Assembly: GCA_958439155.1 (NCBI GenBank)
Contig: CAUBUJ010000032.1
Span: 1 to 14,102, forward strand
Direction of reading: 5' to 3'
Length of the DNA: 14,102 nt
Origin: an uncultured Veillonellaceae bacterium
Lineage (GTDB): Bacteria; Bacillota; Negativicutes; Veillonellales; Dialisteraceae
Numbering within the stretch: the stretch's first letter is position 1; every line of letters begins with the position of its first letter. Under the pieces are notes generated by a model, which was not told the origin of the DNA, did not search any database, and saw nothing but the letters and a program-made list of their open reading frames with translations. Below, piece after piece: positions 1 through 6,226 of this stretch. The position numbers and the translations under genes are program-made.

Positions 1-14
1 TTTTCGTTATAACT

Positions 15-43
15 ATTATACATAAAATCCGGCATCCATGCAA
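15..43 (-). promoter_or_regulatory. Promoter for a minus-strand gene beyond the left edge
   Basis: On the minus strand a perfect TATAAT lies at 20-15 and TTGCAT at 43-38 with a 17-nt spacer. It sits just downstream of the kinase stop codon and points out of the window. No terminator hairpin is visible between the kinase stop and this promoter, so the next gene may also receive read-through. The -35 matches the consensus at only three positions. Confidence 0.45.
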
Positions 44-61
44 CGAGGGAAAAGAAAGCCC

Positions 62-1693
62 TTACCGGCGGCGTCCCACAAATTCCCGCAGAATAGACGC
101 ATCCGGCACGACAGACTGGTCCAGTTCCCGGAAAGGAGCGAGGAATTCCAGAAGACGCCGGGCCTCTCCGTAAAGACCGCTTTCTCTCGTGATCGAACGC
201 AGCAGGGGGACCGCCTCTTTTTTCAGCACCGGCAGTTCATAGAGAAGGGCCGTATTGAAAATCTCCTCTGCCCGGTCCTGAAAGGGGAAAATATTCTTTT
301 CCTCCCCGCGGCGCACCTTGTTCCAGGTGCGGAGTGTCTCTTCCGCGGTCATTCCCCGCTCCCGGGCATCCCGCACCATACGGCGGAGGAGCCTCGTATC
401 TGATGTGGAAATGCGGTTGTGCCGGTTAATGGAAAGCTGGGTGAGCGCGCCCAGGTAAATATGAAGGCACTGGTAGCCTGGAACAAAATGGGAAATTTCC
501 GGATTGAGCCCGTGAAGTCCTTCCACCATGACCGGCGCCCCCGGAGGCAGGCGGTATGTCTCCCGAGACCAGCTCCGTTTTCCTGACTTGAAATCAAAAT
601 GAGGCAGCCTTTCCTCTCCCCCTTCCAGAAGGGAACCGACGAGGGTCTGGAACAGATCCACATCGAGCGCCTCCAGATCTTCATAATTCATGGCTTCCCT
701 GTCCTCGCCGGGGCGGCGCTCTTTGTAGAAATCGTCAAGCGAGACCATCACAGGGCGTACGCCGTTCACACGAAGCTGGATGAGAAGACGTCTCATGAAG
801 GTGGTTTTCCCCGCTGACGACGGCCCGGCGATGCACACCAGGCGGATGTGCGGATCCTTTCCCGTGATGGTATCAGCCAGATGGGCCAGTTTCTTTTCAT
901 GAAGCGCTTCCGCCATGGCAATGAGATCGGCGATTCCCCCATTCTGGATCGCCTCATTCAGTTCCATCACATGGCGGCATCCCGCGGCCCGCCCCCAGCG
1001 CTCCGCTTCCAGAAAGACTTTCGCGAAAAGCGGTTCTTCCCGGTAGGGACCGATTTCCTTCTGCCCCATCTCGGGAAAACGCAGGAGAAATCCCGGTGCG
1101 TACGGCACAAGGGCAAAGTCCCCGGCGCTTCCTGCGTTTTCATAGAGCGGGCCGAAAAAATAATCCGCTGAGTGGCAGAGGCTGTAAATGGAAAAATGAT
1201 CCACCGAGAGGGCACGCACCATGGCCGCTTCCGTCGTTCTTCCCTTCGCGAGAAGCGCCGCCTCTGCCGCTTCTTTCGTCACAAGCCGCTCCGTAATGGG
1301 CGCATGGAAGGAGGCGATGCGGCGCATTTCCTCTGACAGGCGCGAAAGTTCCCGGGCAAGCGGGATATGGCCTCCGGTAAACTCGCAGTACAGGGCCGCC
1401 CCGAGGGAATGCTTCACTTCCATATCAGCGCCCTCCCCATAGAGATTCCGCGCCGCCGCGAGAAGGAGCAGCACGAGGGTCCGCTGCCCGGCAAGGTACC
1501 CCGCCTTCGACGCGCGGCCCACCCAGGATACATCCGCGCCGCCTGGAAGCGCGCTCTGGAGGCTGTGCTCCATACCGTCCCACCTGGCCAGTACCGCGCC
1601 GGCAGGAGCTTCCTTTCCAAGAAGCCGCAGCAGCCCTCCTGCGGTGGTTCCTGCCGGTACATCATAGACCTTTCCTCCGGAGCAGACTTTCAT
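62..1693 (-). CDS. TGS-domain nucleoside kinase (uridine kinase/phosphoribulokinase family)
   Basis: This is probably a cytosolic ATP-dependent nucleoside (uridine-type) kinase of pyrimidine salvage. Numbering here starts at the first of two Met codons. The N-terminus (about 1-60) resembles a TGS domain. Residues ~70-210 resemble the second additional domain of threonyl-tRNA synthetase (HSLGA near 96, YSLCHSADYF near 171). The kinase domain begins near 285 with a Walker A motif GPSSAGKT at 291-298, then SLDDFYKER at 319 and VEGLHGLNP at 391. About 544 residues is the usual length for this fused architecture in Firmicutes. AAGGAGG lies 4 nt from the first ATG (1696) and 7 nt from the second (1693), so I take the second. 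The gene stands alone, divergent from the BI-1 gene. The fold assignment is strong; the exact substrate is not shown by sequence. Confidence 0.9.
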   Translation of the reverse strand: MKVCSGGKVYDVPAGTTAGGLLRLLGKEAPAGAVLARWDGMEHSLQSALPGGADVSWVGRASKAGYLAGQRTLVLLLLAAARNLYGEGADMEVKHSLGAALYCEFTGGHIPLARELSRLSEEMRRIASFHAPITERLVTKEAAEAALLAKGRTTEAAMVRALSVDHFSIYSLCHSADYFFGPLYENAGSAGDFALVPYAPGFLLRFPEMGQKEIGPYREEPLFAKVFLEAERWGRAAGCRHVMELNEAIQNGGIADLIAMAEALHEKKLAHLADTITGKDPHIRLVCIAGPSSAGKTTFMRRLLIQLRVNGVRPVMVSLDDFYKERRPGEDREAMNYEDLEALDVDLFQTLVGSLLEGGEERLPHFDFKSGKRSWSRETYRLPPGAPVMVEGLHGLNPEISHFVPGYQCLHIYLGALTQLSINRHNRISTSDTRLLRRMVRDARERGMTAEETLRTWNKVRRGEEKNIFPFQDRAEEIFNTALLYELPVLKKEAVPLLRSITRESGLYGEARRLLEFLAPFRELDQSVVPDASILREFVGRRR

Positions 1694-1739
1694 CATGGTT
1701 CCTCCTTTTCTGTAATGAAAAATTTCTATGGGTTTCTAT

Positions 1740-1768
1740 ATTCCATTCTCTACTGTATATGATACAAT
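1740..1768 (+). promoter_or_regulatory. Promoter of the BI-1 family gene (extended -10)
   Basis: TACAAT at 1763-1768 is preceded by TG at 1760-1761, giving an extended -10. The -35 position 17 nt upstream (ATTCCA) is poor. Transcription would begin near 1775, exactly where a hairpin begins, and leave a leader of about 80 nt before the ATG at 1854. Confidence 0.45.
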
Positions 1769-1774
1769 ACTTTT

Positions 1775-1805
1775 AAAAGGAAATGATGGATCGCGGTTTC
1801 CTTTT
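1775..1805 (+). promoter_or_regulatory. Terminator-like hairpin at the 5' end of the BI-1 mRNA
   Basis: AAAAGGAAA (1775-1783) pairs perfectly with TTTCCTTTT (1797-1805) around a 13-nt loop and is followed by further T residues (TATT). It lies between the predicted start site and the BI-1 ribosome binding site. The stem has only two G-C pairs, so termination would be weak. It could instead be a 5' stabilising stem or a weak attenuator. The pairing is seen in the sequence; the function is inferred. Confidence 0.4.
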
Positions 1806-1853
1806 TATTCAAGCTGAAAAGGATGATTCGTTCTTCAGAAAGGAGAATCTTCG

Positions 1854-2561
1854 ATGAATTCATTCAATAATGAAATGGCTGTCAGCCGCGGGCTTACGAT
1901 CAATATGCCCGGCCTCATGAAGGATATATACACGTGGATGGCCATTGCCCTTCTCATTACAGGCTTTACCGCCTACACGGTCTACACCAGCCCGGTGCTC
2001 CTCGGCATTTTCGCCGGCACCAAGATCGGCATGTGGGGCCTGCTCATTGCCACGATCGCCCTCGTATGGCATCTGTCCGCAGCGATCGGCCGGATGTCTC
2101 TCAAAAAAGCGGCGGCAATGTTCCTGGTCTATTCCATTATGAACGGCCTCATGCTGGCCTCCATTTTCGTGGTGTACACCATGACTTCCATCGCTTCCGT
2201 ATTTTTCATTACTGCCGGCACTTTCGCGGTGATGTCCCTTTATGGATATGTCACCAAGACCGATCTCTCCCGCATGGGAAGCATCTGCCTCATGGCGCTC
2301 TTCGGCATCATCCTTGCCACGGTGGTAAATTTCTTCTTTGACAATACCATGCTGGAACTGATCATTTCCTACGCGGGCATTCTGATTTTCGTAGGCCTTA
2401 CCGCTTATGATACCCAGAAGATCCGCCGCATCGCGGAAACCCATGATACCGGCGCTACTGATGAAGGCCAGAAAATTGCGATCCTCGGCGCTCTCACGCT
2501 GTACCTGGACTTCATCAATCTCTTCCTTTACATGCTCCGCATTTTTGGAGAGAGAAAATAA
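1854..2561 (+). CDS. Bax inhibitor-1/YccA family integral membrane protein
   Basis: This is a seven-helix inner-membrane protein of the BI-1/YccA (TMBIM) family. Bacterial members include YetJ, a pH-sensitive calcium leak channel, and YccA, a modulator of the FtsH protease. The 235-residue length fits. Hydrophobic segments run from about residue 27 to 228, and the C-terminal hallmark is present: GLTAYDTQKI (181-190) followed by LYLDFINLFLYMLR (216-229). Asp186 and Asp219 correspond to the paired aspartates that gate YetJ. AAGGAG at 1840-1845 is 8 nt from the ATG. The gene is monocistronic, with its own promoter and a strong terminator. The family is certain; whether it carries calcium here is not shown. 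Confidence 0.95.
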   Translation: MNSFNNEMAVSRGLTINMPGLMKDIYTWMAIALLITGFTAYTVYTSPVLLGIFAGTKIGMWGLLIATIALVWHLSAAIGRMSLKKAAAMFLVYSIMNGLMLASIFVVYTMTSIASVFFITAGTFAVMSLYGYVTKTDLSRMGSICLMALFGIILATVVNFFFDNTMLELIISYAGILIFVGLTAYDTQKIRRIAETHDTGATDEGQKIAILGALTLYLDFINLFLYMLRIFGERK

Positions 2562-2580
2562 AATAAGGAAGCCAATGCAA

Positions 2581-2608
2581 AAGGCCGCTCGCCATGAGCG
2601 GCCTTTTT
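2581..2608 (+). terminator. Bidirectional intrinsic terminator
   Basis: A 10-bp stem pairs AAGGCCGCTC (2581-2590) with GAGCGGCCTT (2596-2605) around a 5-nt loop and is followed by T residues to 2608. It begins 19 nt after the BI-1 stop. The minus strand also ends in four T residues, so it can serve the convergent MmgE/PrpD gene as well. Confidence 0.9.
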
Positions 2609-2662
2609 ATTTGCGCCGGATCTCTGCATGAAAGAAAAAACCGGAAAACAGCGCTGACCTCC

Positions 2663-3997
2663 TTAGAGGCCGCTGAAGAGGGCAAGAATCTCCGCCCCCG
2701 TTCCGTCAGGCCAGTGTTTCAGCCCCTTAAGGATCCGCGCTGCCCCTTCTTTTCCTGCGGCAGCAGAGAGTTTTCCCAAGAGTTCCTCTTCTGTAAAAGG
2801 TCTCTCTGGAGAGCCTGCCGGGTCCCGCACGTCGGCCTGTCTGGCGCGGCCCTCTGTATCTTTCACGGTGACCGCGATATGGCGCACTGCCTGTCCTTCC
2901 CGGGGCAGGTCATTCACACGGCGCATGCGGGGAAGGGCTTCCTCAAATTCTTCCGGCACCCGGTCCAGGAGGAAGAGGGAGTCCCGTACCTCTCCAAAAT
3001 GAAGAATCTGCCAACCTACGTATTCCATGGAAAACCGTCCTTCCTGCCCCGTCTTCGGATGGGCATAATGGAGCGACAGGTCCGCGCCGGGCATGAAATG
3101 GAAGACCACCTCTGCCAGATTCTCCATGCGGAATCCTTCGGCATAGAGCTTCTCGCAGCCGGCGGCGCCGGAAATGGCAGCCGAGCAGAAGGGATGGGCT
3201 TTCATCCAGAGACCGGGGTCGATGATTTCCCCGGGAGCCAGCCAGTGTTTTGTGAAATCAGAGGAAACCAGATCTTTTCCAGTCACCGTTTTCACCCAGC
3301 CGTTCACCGGATTCAACGGGACAACGCTGGAAGTGAGTCCCGTTTTATGGAGAAGCTCCCAGGAAAAGAGAGCGTTCCGCGCGGCAAATCCTGGATGAAG
3401 GGGCTTCGTATCGGTGCCTGCTTCAATCTCCAGGCCCGCTGCCTGGGTCGCTGTAAGTGACAGGAGCTGGGCCGTCTCGCCGGGCGTCAGTTTCCTGAGC
3501 CGTGCCAGCGCCGCTGCCGCCCCCAGATGACCCAGGGTCGCTGTAGGATGGTATCCCTGCCGTTTGTGGGCCGGATTGACGAGCCGCCCCAGAATGCCTG
3601 CGGTCTCAGCGCCGGCAAGATAGGCGCTGATGAAATCTTCTGCCCTGTCTCCCGGCTTGACCGCGGCGAGAAGTACCGAAAAAAGTACCGTCGACAAGTG
3701 GCCCATCACATCGGCCTGGGCGTCATCAAAATCGAGATAATGAGAAGCGAAGCCATAGAGGAGCGCCGCGTTTTCCGGCGGCACCCGGTAGGGAAATCCG
3801 ATCATCTGGCGGCTCCCCGGACGGGTCCCCAAAAATCCTGCCAGACGCTGTACCTTTCCTTCTTTCTTCCCCGCGAGAAACGCCGCGGCATAATCAGCAA
3901 AGGCCCGCCGCACGGCGTCAACCAGATCAGGCCGGCTTCCCGCCTCCGTTCCCAGTACCAGTTCTGCCAGTGTTCTTGTATTTTCATCCAGTTCCAT
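2663..3997 (-). CDS. MmgE/PrpD family protein under T-box control
   Basis: This 444-residue cytosolic enzyme belongs to the MmgE/PrpD fold. Known members include 2-methylcitrate dehydratase (PrpD), cis-aconitate decarboxylase and iminodisuccinate epimerase. Family features are visible: YLDFDDAQ at 87-94 followed by GHLST, GYHPTATLGHLGAAAA at 148-163, KPLHPGFAARNAL at 198-210, KAHPFCSAA at 266-274, and a C-terminal-domain stretch GRFSMEYV at 320-327. No substrate can be read from these motifs, and no prp or other propionate genes are nearby. GAGGAGG ends 5 nt before the ATG. The ~400-nt leader is a T-box with a cysteine specifier, predicting expression when tRNA-Cys is uncharged. From memory, B. 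subtilis YxeQ, in a cysteine-regulated sulfur operon (S-(2-succino)cysteine disposal), is also MmgE/PrpD; a related role here is a hypothesis. Confidence 0.9.
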   Translation of the reverse strand: MELDENTRTLAELVLGTEAGSRPDLVDAVRRAFADYAAAFLAGKKEGKVQRLAGFLGTRPGSRQMIGFPYRVPPENAALLYGFASHYLDFDDAQADVMGHLSTVLFSVLLAAVKPGDRAEDFISAYLAGAETAGILGRLVNPAHKRQGYHPTATLGHLGAAAALARLRKLTPGETAQLLSLTATQAAGLEIEAGTDTKPLHPGFAARNALFSWELLHKTGLTSSVVPLNPVNGWVKTVTGKDLVSSDFTKHWLAPGEIIDPGLWMKAHPFCSAAISGAAGCEKLYAEGFRMENLAEVVFHFMPGADLSLHYAHPKTGQEGRFSMEYVGWQILHFGEVRDSLFLLDRVPEEFEEALPRMRRVNDLPREGQAVRHIAVTVKDTEGRARQADVRDPAGSPERPFTEEELLGKLSAAAGKEGAARILKGLKHWPDGTGAEILALFSGL

Positions 3998-4012
3998 ATT
4001 GTCCTCCTCATC

Positions 4013-4054
4013 AAAAAACAGGCTCCTCCCGGAATATCCCCGGGACGAGAGCCT
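4013..4054 (-). terminator. T-box terminator 2 (promoter-distal)
   Basis: AGGCTC (4054-4049) pairs with GAGCCT (4025-4020), and inside it CCCGG (4044-4040) pairs with CCGGG (4032-4028). Six T residues follow (4018-4013). Its 5' arm uses the CTCGTCCC bases that antiterminator 2 needs, so the two folds are mutually exclusive. It ends 12 nt before the MmgE/PrpD ribosome binding site region and is the last transcription gate before the gene. Confidence 0.85.
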
Positions 4055-4094
4055 GCTCGTGTTTCCACCCTTCTTCGCCGTGCCGTTGCCGGCA
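4042..4094 (-). promoter_or_regulatory. Second antiterminator module of the T-box leader
   Basis: A GNRA-capped hairpin (TGCCG-GCAA-CGGCA, 4094-4081) stands in the stem III position. Then comes an antiterminator: GGG (4070-4068) with CCC (4044-4042), a 7-nt bulge TGGAAAC (4067-4061), and ACGAG (4060-4056) with CTCGT (4049-4045). The bulge and helix are identical to those of module 1. Only about 40 nt separate terminator 1 from this hairpin, too short for a second stem I, and no second specifier loop is visible there. Confidence 0.85.
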
Positions 4095-4179
4095 TGACCT
4101 CATGAAGTATGGCTGTGGCATGGAGGAAAAAATAAAAAAGCCCGTCCTTTTACAGGACGAGCTGCCTCGTGTTTCCACC
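4056..4179 (-). repeat. 14-nt direct repeat: duplicated T-box core
   Basis: CTCGTGTTTCCACC on the plus strand occurs at 4056-4069 and 4166-4179, exactly 110 nt apart. Read on the minus strand it is GGTGGAAACACGAG, the conserved T-box bulge plus the 5' arm of the antiterminator helix. Its exact repetition is what reveals the duplicated regulatory module. Confidence 0.95.
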
Positions 4180-4180
4180 T
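4134..4180 (-). terminator. T-box antiterminator/terminator module 1 (promoter-proximal)
   Basis: Antiterminator: AGG (4180-4178) with CCT (4156-4154), bulge TGGAAAC (4177-4171), and ACGAG (4170-4166) with CTCGT (4161-4157). Competing terminator: GCTCGTCC (4162-4155) with GGACGGGC (4147-4140), one T-G wobble, then six T residues (4139-4134), an A, and more T residues. The shared CTCGTCC segment makes the two structures exclusive. Confidence 0.9.
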
Positions 4181-4395
4181 ATATTTATCCGGCCATCGCT
4201 GTGCCGGAACTTTGAGAGTACTGCCATACTCCTGCGCTGTATCGGGCGTCTCCCGGGCGGCATAAGGGCTTTCGCTTTCTGCTCCCGCCTGCTCAGGAAT
4301 GCACTTCAGAATATCATTCCCTGTCCGCTTTCACCTGGCCAGACTCTCTATAAAGGCTCTGATGTTCTTACTCTTTCCTTCCTCGCATTGCTTTT

Positions 4396-4459
4396 ACTGA
4401 TTTTTACCTACTCTACCACTACCAGCGCAGCCTGTCAAACCAGGAAGGAAAAAATCAGT
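4396..4459. repeat. 10-bp inverted repeat flanking the T-box promoter
   Basis: ACTGATTTTT (4396-4405) and AAAAATCAGT (4450-4459) are perfect inverted copies separated by 44 nt. The promoter hexamers lie between them, one arm overlaps the pgeF stop codon, and the other covers the predicted start site. It may be a regulator site, a weak fold, or chance in an AT-rich stretch. Confidence 0.5.
4410..4438 (-). promoter_or_regulatory. Promoter of the T-box leader and MmgE/PrpD
   Basis: A perfect TTGACA at 4438-4433 is followed after 17 nt by TAGAGT at 4415-4410, which has TG one base upstream (extended -10). The start site would be near 4403, about 24 nt before stem I. It begins right after the pgeF stop codon, so the MmgE/PrpD gene is independently transcribed and not simply the tail of the smc-ftsY-rluD-pgeF run. 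Confidence 0.8.
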
Positions 4460-5273
4460 CCATTTCAATGACAGCCATATGGCGCCCTGTTTTTCCTCTG
4501 GATTTCCGGTAAGAATAAAAGAGGTCATCATGGCAGTAAGTGCAGAGACCGGCGTCTTCGATGTGAGACGGCGCAAGGCCTGCCCGGAGGAGAAGCATCC
4601 GGTTGGCCAAAGGCAGGTTCAGAAGAAATTTTCCCTCTTTTCCCCTCTCCGGCTCGGCAAGATTTTCCATATCCTCTCTGGAAAAAAGCCGGCCAAAAGC
4701 GTCCGCTACGTCGCTTCCCACTTCGAAACAGCACGGGCCGATGGCGGGACCGATGGCAGCGAGAATATCCGCCGGATCCGATCGGCACCGTTCTTTCATG
4801 AGGCGCACCATGGCGCCTGCAATATTCCCTGCCGTTCCACGCCATCCTCCATGGGCAAGGCCTGCGGCGCGGCGCACCGGGTCATAGAAAAGAAGGGGTG
4901 TGCAGTCCGCAAAATTCATAGTGAGCGGCACGGCGCTCTCCTCTGTCAAAAGGCCGTCGCAGGCGGGCACCGCCGTATCCGGCGAGAGCGCCCCCCGGCC
5001 GCAGTCTTTTTTTCCCACCACTTCAATATGAATGCCATGCACCTGGTGACAGCTGATGACCGACACGGGATCGATGCCCAGCAGGGACAGAAAGCGGCGC
5101 CGGTTCTCCCGGACCGCTTCCGGATCATCGCCAGTGGAAAAACTCATGTTGAGACTATCAAAAGGGGCCTGGCTCACGCCGCCCTTCCGGGAGGCTACGG
5201 CCGCCTTCACAGACCCCGCCTTTTGAAACAGGGACCATGTCACATAGGAAATCCCATTTTTCTCTTCGATCAT
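4455..5273 (-). CDS. pgeF: Peptidoglycan editing factor PgeF (YfiH/laccase-domain family)
   Basis: This multicopper-oxidase-like DUF152/YfiH protein is now linked to peptidoglycan quality control (hydrolysis of misincorporated L-Ser in muropeptide precursors). Older annotations call it polyphenol oxidase or laccase. Numbering from the first Met, the metal-site motifs are intact: CHQVHG at 76-81, FADCTPLLFYDP at 122-133 with Cys125, and AHGGWRGT at 141-148 with His142. GPAIGPCCFEVG (176-187) and the C-terminal CTYCHDDLFYSYRK...TGRH follow. About 272 residues is the family length. Two tandem ATGs overlap the stop of the upstream pseudouridine synthase (ATGATG). AAGGAG lies 1 nt from the first and 4 nt from the second, so I take the second (5273). 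Translational coupling with the upstream gene is likely. Confidence 0.93.
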   Translation of the reverse strand: MIEEKNGISYVTWSLFQKAGSVKAAVASRKGGVSQAPFDSLNMSFSTGDDPEAVRENRRRFLSLLGIDPVSVISCHQVHGIHIEVVGKKDCGRGALSPDTAVPACDGLLTEESAVPLTMNFADCTPLLFYDPVRRAAGLAHGGWRGTAGNIAGAMVRLMKERCRSDPADILAAIGPAIGPCCFEVGSDVADAFGRLFSREDMENLAEPERGKEGKFLLNLPLANRMLLLRAGLAPSHIEDAGLCTYCHDDLFYSYRKSRGKTGRHMAVIEMD

Positions 5274-6157
5274 CATTCTCCTTCTTTCTCCCCTGCCGGC
5301 AGGAGCGCCTTCATATCATCCGGAAGAGACGCTGTAAAAAACAGGGACTTCCCTGTCACGGGATGACGGAAAGACAGGTCTGCCGCGTGAAGGGCCTGCC
5401 TTTGCATGCGCCCGGCGGGGCCGCCGTAAAAATCATCACCCAGAAGGGGATGACCCAGATGCGCCATGTGGACGCGGATCTGGTGGGTGCGGCCTGTGTA
5501 GAGCCGCAGACGAAGCACATCGAAGTCGCCGCCCCTGGCGAGCACGGTATAAGCGGTGCGCGCTTCTTTCCCATCATCCCGAACCATCCATTCTACGATA
5601 CTCCCAGGTTTCCTCCCGATGGGAGCATCAATGAGTCCGTGCTGCTCCGGCAGGTGTCCCGCAGAAAACGCGATGTAGTGCCGCACAATCTGGTCATGGC
5701 TATGGGAAAGGTCATACTGCACCTTCGCAGATTTGGCCACCAGCACCAGGCCTGTAGTATTCCGGTCCAGCCGGTACAGCGGATGAATCCCCGCTTCTAT
5801 GCCGCGCTTTTGGAAATACCCGGCCACCGCGTTCACCAGGCTGTCATGGATGTCTTTGTGCGTGGGATGGATGATCATGCCCGGTCCTTTATTGACCAGG
5901 AGAAGCCATTCATCTTCGTACACAATGGACAAGGGAATGTCCGCCGGTACGATCTCATTGTCCTCGCTCCAAGAGCAGCGCACCACATCCCCGGCAGAGA
6001 CGATCATTTTCGCATTGTGCACGTCTGTCCCATTCACCTGGACCGTGCCGTGCCACTTGATCCGTTTCCATAGAGAAGCGGAAAGGCCGCACCGGCCGCG
6101 GATGAAGCTGCGGAGCATCATCGCCGCGCCTGGCGGGACTGTCCATTGTAATTCCAT
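5273..6157 (-). CDS. RluD-family RNA pseudouridine synthase
   Basis: The product isomerises uridine to pseudouridine in RNA, probably 23S rRNA. An N-terminal S4-like RNA-binding segment (about residues 10-65, including IKWHGTVQVNG) precedes the catalytic domain. The active-site motif is HPLYRLDRNTTGLVLVAKS; the Asp in RLD (131 from this start) is the catalytic residue. RLDRNTTGL replaces the more usual RLDxxTSGL. The conserved YTGRTHQIRVHMAHLGHPLLGD follows. About 294 residues is slightly short but normal for RluD-type enzymes. An ATG at 6169 lacks a ribosome binding site, whereas GGAG lies 6 nt before the ATG at 6157, so I choose the latter. It follows ftsY by ~70 nt and overlaps pgeF at its stop codon. 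Which uridine is modified cannot be told from sequence. Confidence 0.92.
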   Translation of the reverse strand: MELQWTVPPGAAMMLRSFIRGRCGLSASLWKRIKWHGTVQVNGTDVHNAKMIVSAGDVVRCSWSEDNEIVPADIPLSIVYEDEWLLLVNKGPGMIIHPTHKDIHDSLVNAVAGYFQKRGIEAGIHPLYRLDRNTTGLVLVAKSAKVQYDLSHSHDQIVRHYIAFSAGHLPEQHGLIDAPIGRKPGSIVEWMVRDDGKEARTAYTVLARGGDFDVLRLRLYTGRTHQIRVHMAHLGHPLLGDDFYGGPAGRMQRQALHAADLSFRHPVTGKSLFFTASLPDDMKALLPAGEKEGE

Positions 6158-6226
6158 ACGGTTCTCCATAAAAAGCGGCCCGCCCGGGAAAGAAGGATCC
6201 TATTCCCGCGCAATGCCGCCTTTCAC

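Larger units (their letters stand above)
4013..4380 (-). promoter_or_regulatory. T-box riboswitch, cysteine specifier (UGC), upstream of MmgE/PrpD
   Basis: Stem I reads clearly on the minus strand. The lower helix AGGAA (4379-4375) pairs with TTCCT (4299-4295). The upper helix AGAACATC (4368-4361) pairs with GATATTCT (4315-4308) with one C-A mismatch. The internal loop between them has AGTA (4372-4369) on the 5' side and GAAGTGCA (4307-4300) on the 3' side. This matches the B. subtilis glyQS specifier loop (AGUA/GAAAGGCA) position by position, placing the specifier at 4303-4301: UGC, cysteine. The distal part holds AGAGAG and GGTGAAAGCG motifs. A GGCGG/CCGCC stem II and a TCCGGC/GCCGGA stem III (4208-4188) follow. 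The T-box bulge TGGA predicts a U discriminator base, as in bacterial tRNA-Cys. Two antiterminator/terminator modules follow. Confidence 0.9.

Noticed and set aside
4081..4130. A second complete T-box (own Stem I) between the two terminators
   Set aside because: The interval is too short and has no AGTA/GAA specifier loop; only a stem III-like hairpin is present.
4056..4179. The 14-nt direct repeat as a CRISPR or iteron-type repeat
   Set aside because: There are only two copies, each embedded in an antiterminator/terminator fold with a T-run; the T-box explanation accounts for every base of the repeat.
4302..4304. GUG (valine) as the specifier codon
   Set aside because: That reading places the codon directly after GAA. 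Alignment with the glyQS loop and the AGUA/GAA motif shifts it by one base to UGC, and the TGGA bulge fits the U discriminator of tRNA-Cys better than the A typical of tRNA-Val.
4130..4454. Small open frames in the gap between pgeF and the MmgE/PrpD gene
   Set aside because: They lack ribosome binding sites and family resemblance, and the interval is fully explained by the promoter and T-box leader.
4479..5366. 295-codon plus-strand open frame opposite pgeF
   Set aside because: It is antisense to an intact PgeF with all metal-site motifs, shows no recognisable domain, and runs on into the antisense of the next gene.
6185..6208. CGGGAA/TTCCCG hairpin between ftsY and the pseudouridine synthase as a terminator
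   Set aside because: The stem is only 6 bp with a 12-nt loop, and the T5 run is about 15 nt away, inside the next ribosome binding region; read-through into the next gene seems likely.
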